From Opisthocomus hoazin (taxonomy: Eukaryota > Chordata > Aves > Opisthocomiformes > Opisthocomidae), in contig NC_134420.1 of assembly GCF_030867145.1 (NCBI RefSeq), forward strand, positions 9,195,323 to 9,259,322: a stretch of DNA of 64,000 nt, read 5' to 3'. A program made the translations under genes and the position numbers. The notes below the pieces were generated by a model. That model was not told the DNA's origin, ran no database searches, and saw nothing but the letters and a program-made list of their open reading frames with translations. Position 1 is the first letter of the stretch. Every line of letters starts with the position of its first letter. Below, piece after piece: positions 61,801 to 64,000 of the stretch.

Positions 61801-64000
61801 TGATTCACATTGGCAAAACCCAGCTCTGCAGGCCCATCTGAGTGACCAGAAAATGCTTCTGTCAGGCTGTCATGCACTTTGTGAAGTCCTGGTTTTAAAC
61901 ATGCCTATAGAGGGAATACTGTAATTTTTCTCCAGTTTTAAAGACAGATTTGTCTCCATCATCATAGCAAACAAAGAGTGAGAAAATATTCTCTCCAAGT
62001 AGAACAGAAGCAAATTTAACACTTTCAAAAAGCACTGGCAGTCATTTCCCTGGGCATAGTGAAGTCATTTTTTAATATTTTGGCGTTCAGTCCCTGTTAC
62101 AAGTTTGTGTTAGGCATTGTATTCCGGGTATACCTTGCTCAGTGGTAGCAACTTCATCCGCAGCGCGTCAGATGCTGCAGGCTTTACCTGGAGACTGGAA
62201 AACTGCCCCTTCTGCAGCCCTGCCAGTGTGTTCTGTCCAGTTTGGTTTGGGAGTAGATTACAATTTGTGTAAAGGAAGAATATATATTGATGTATTCATC
62301 TTAAAGTAAAATAGTCCCTGGGGACTATATCCAGGGTATTTGTGGGAATTCCTAGTAATTCCAGGGTATATTTATTCTGAGGCTTTTCAGTGTAACACCC
62401 AAATACCTTGTCTGTCTGTCTATCAGATTTTAAAGATTAACTGAAATCTAAACATTTCTTCATACATTTTCACTTTTTCCTATTAATTTAAATTTGAAAA
62501 GTTCGAGAGGTTTTTAGGAAGTTTTCCCTGCTTTCTTCAGCAAATAATTCATTTGTCTTCAGCCAGCAAGTTGGAAACCATTTCTTGTAAACACTCGCAT
62601 TATATTGAAGTTCAGTTACACAAAACATTGTGTAAGTGTGTACGTCTGGAGGACGCTGGTGTTTGTGTGCATTCACACACCTATAGACACGGCCCCTCAG
62701 CTTTCTGTGTCTCTCGGAAAGCGAATCTCTGTTTTTGCTACAAGGACACATTTATCTGTATAGAATCCGCCGTGGGACAAGTATGCCAAAGGCATAGCAC
62801 TGCATGTGCAAAGTCCAGATGAAGATATAGCAGGATGGGTTTTTTTTCTGTGTGTCCATTCTTACAAACAAGATTTACGGATTGGCACTGAGAGCCAAAT
62901 GCTTCCTTCACATCGCCACTTCACCAAGCCCCGTCAGGAACGGTACCTATGCTTGTACAATACAAGTGGATTCCAAAACCAGGCAAATCTGGGGCAAAGC
63001 CGGAATATTTGCTAATATTGAAACTGTTCTCTTTTTCTTGTCTTAAAAAAGAAGACGGTGTTGGTCTGTCTGCAAATGTCTGGCTGTTAATTACTGGTGT
63101 GCACCACAGTTGGGTTTTGCAGGACACACGCGTGGTCCTGGGGCTCCTCATCTGGGCAGCAGCAGAGCGCTCTCTGCTTCCATTAACTTCTGCACGGTTT
63201 CCCCAATGAAATCAGAAACTCAAAAGCAAACTCTATCACTCAGGGGCAATGTATAGATTTGTCACAGTCCTCGGAGGACTGAGAATCCTAAAATCAATGA
63301 CTGGATTACACTGATCTGTATTTGTAGATGTCTCATCTGTGATAGATATGGTATCGATAGGTTGCTTCATTTTACCGAAGCGTTTCCGATCACCATGTGG
63401 GAAGACACAGTGAAACAGCAATTACATTTTCTGGTGTGAGAAATATGTCTTAAGGAAGCCGAAGCCATGGCATTCGATGTGGCTGTAAATTGCTGCTACT
63501 GCCTGCTACATGTCTGAGCATACATTTGATTATGGTATGGCTGTGCTACATATATTTTTGCAGTAGCAACCACACTTTTCTGCTTCAAGCACTGGGATGG
63601 AGAGACATACATATGTATATACATGTGTATTCGTATGTAGGCAGGGAGACAGAGCCTTTCCTGGAGATGTACATTTCAAATATTTGATACTGCTGTTTCA
63701 CTGCTGATTTCTGCAGGTACGCATTCCCAGTTAACGCTAAATAGTGTGATGTGAAAAATCTCATCAACAGTGAAATCAGAGGGACTATTAGGGCATTAAA
63801 AAAATATCAGGACTGTAACATTTTGAGTTTTGTTTTATGAGCAGTAGGACTTTACATTACCAGGAATAGTGGGGTTTTGGGGAGTAAGGGTGTTTGTGGC
63901 CTGGGTATAAATTGCTTTTTATAACTGATATTGTTAAATACAAAGAGTTAGAGAATACAGAGCAGCAAGCAATTGCTATGTGCATCAAACAGAGATCCAT
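58870..64000. other. PAX6 5' flanking sequence, no gene recognised
   Basis: Mixed then increasingly AT-rich intergenic DNA. Short frames (for example 59163-59399 and 59694-60068, plus) have no domains. An AT-rich repeat lies at 60852-60985. A small palindromic patch near 62325-62375 repeats the word ccagggtat. No other feature can be supported. Confidence 0.6.
60852..60985 (+). repeat. AT-rich simple repeat (TATATT)n-like
   Basis: About 130 bp composed of tatatt, atatat and aaataaat units with no fixed period. Confidence 0.85.

Overview
The window is vertebrate genomic DNA, most likely from a bird; a crocodilian or turtle cannot be excluded. It carries nearly the whole PAX6 gene on the minus strand and the last exon of ELP4 on the plus strand. 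Evidence for an amniote: PAX6 exons whose sizes match the mammalian gene exactly, the tail-to-tail ELP4-PAX6 arrangement known from amniotes, short CR1-like and MIR/L2-like repeat remnants, few young transposons, and CpG-rich sequence with long G/C homopolymers. No bacterial, viral or CRISPR content was seen.

Layout. 1-14423 is AT-rich sequence of the last ELP4 intron, with old repeat fragments. 14424-14555 is the terminal ELP4 exon, followed by a short 3'UTR. 14990-25600 is the ELP4-PAX6 intergenic gap. From 25621 upward PAX6 runs right to left: 3'UTR (25621-26329), coding exons 13 to 4 (26330-40218) including alternative exon 5a, non-coding exons 3 and 2 (40630-40706, 44051-44195), a P1 promoter region (about 44530-44660), and exon 0 with its P0 promoter (50587 to about 50800). 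The coding exons sum to 1269 nt (422 aa) without exon 5a and 1311 nt (436 aa) with it, both intact. The paired domain lies in exons 4-7 and the homeodomain in exons 8-10.

Control regions. A cluster of TGACA/TGTCA (Meis/Prep-type) cores at 54350-54720, about 3.6 kb upstream of P0, fits the position and content of the lens ectoderm enhancer. Other AT-rich, homeobox-site-rich blocks interrupt the CpG-rich domain (32-57 kb) and are candidate enhancers. A CpG-island promoter-like segment at 47160-48120 on the plus strand ends in a strong splice donor and may start an antisense lncRNA between P1 and P0.

Most unusual observations: long near-perfect hairpins inside PAX6 introns (intron 11: 31-bp perfect arms; intron 4: 37-bp arms with one mismatch; intron 2: 39-bp arms with three mismatches) and an apparent GC-AG intron after 5'UTR exon 3. 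I did not find a wholly new protein system. Splice boundaries come from reading-frame continuity, consensus sites and remembered mammalian PAX6/ELP4 structure; no alignment was run.
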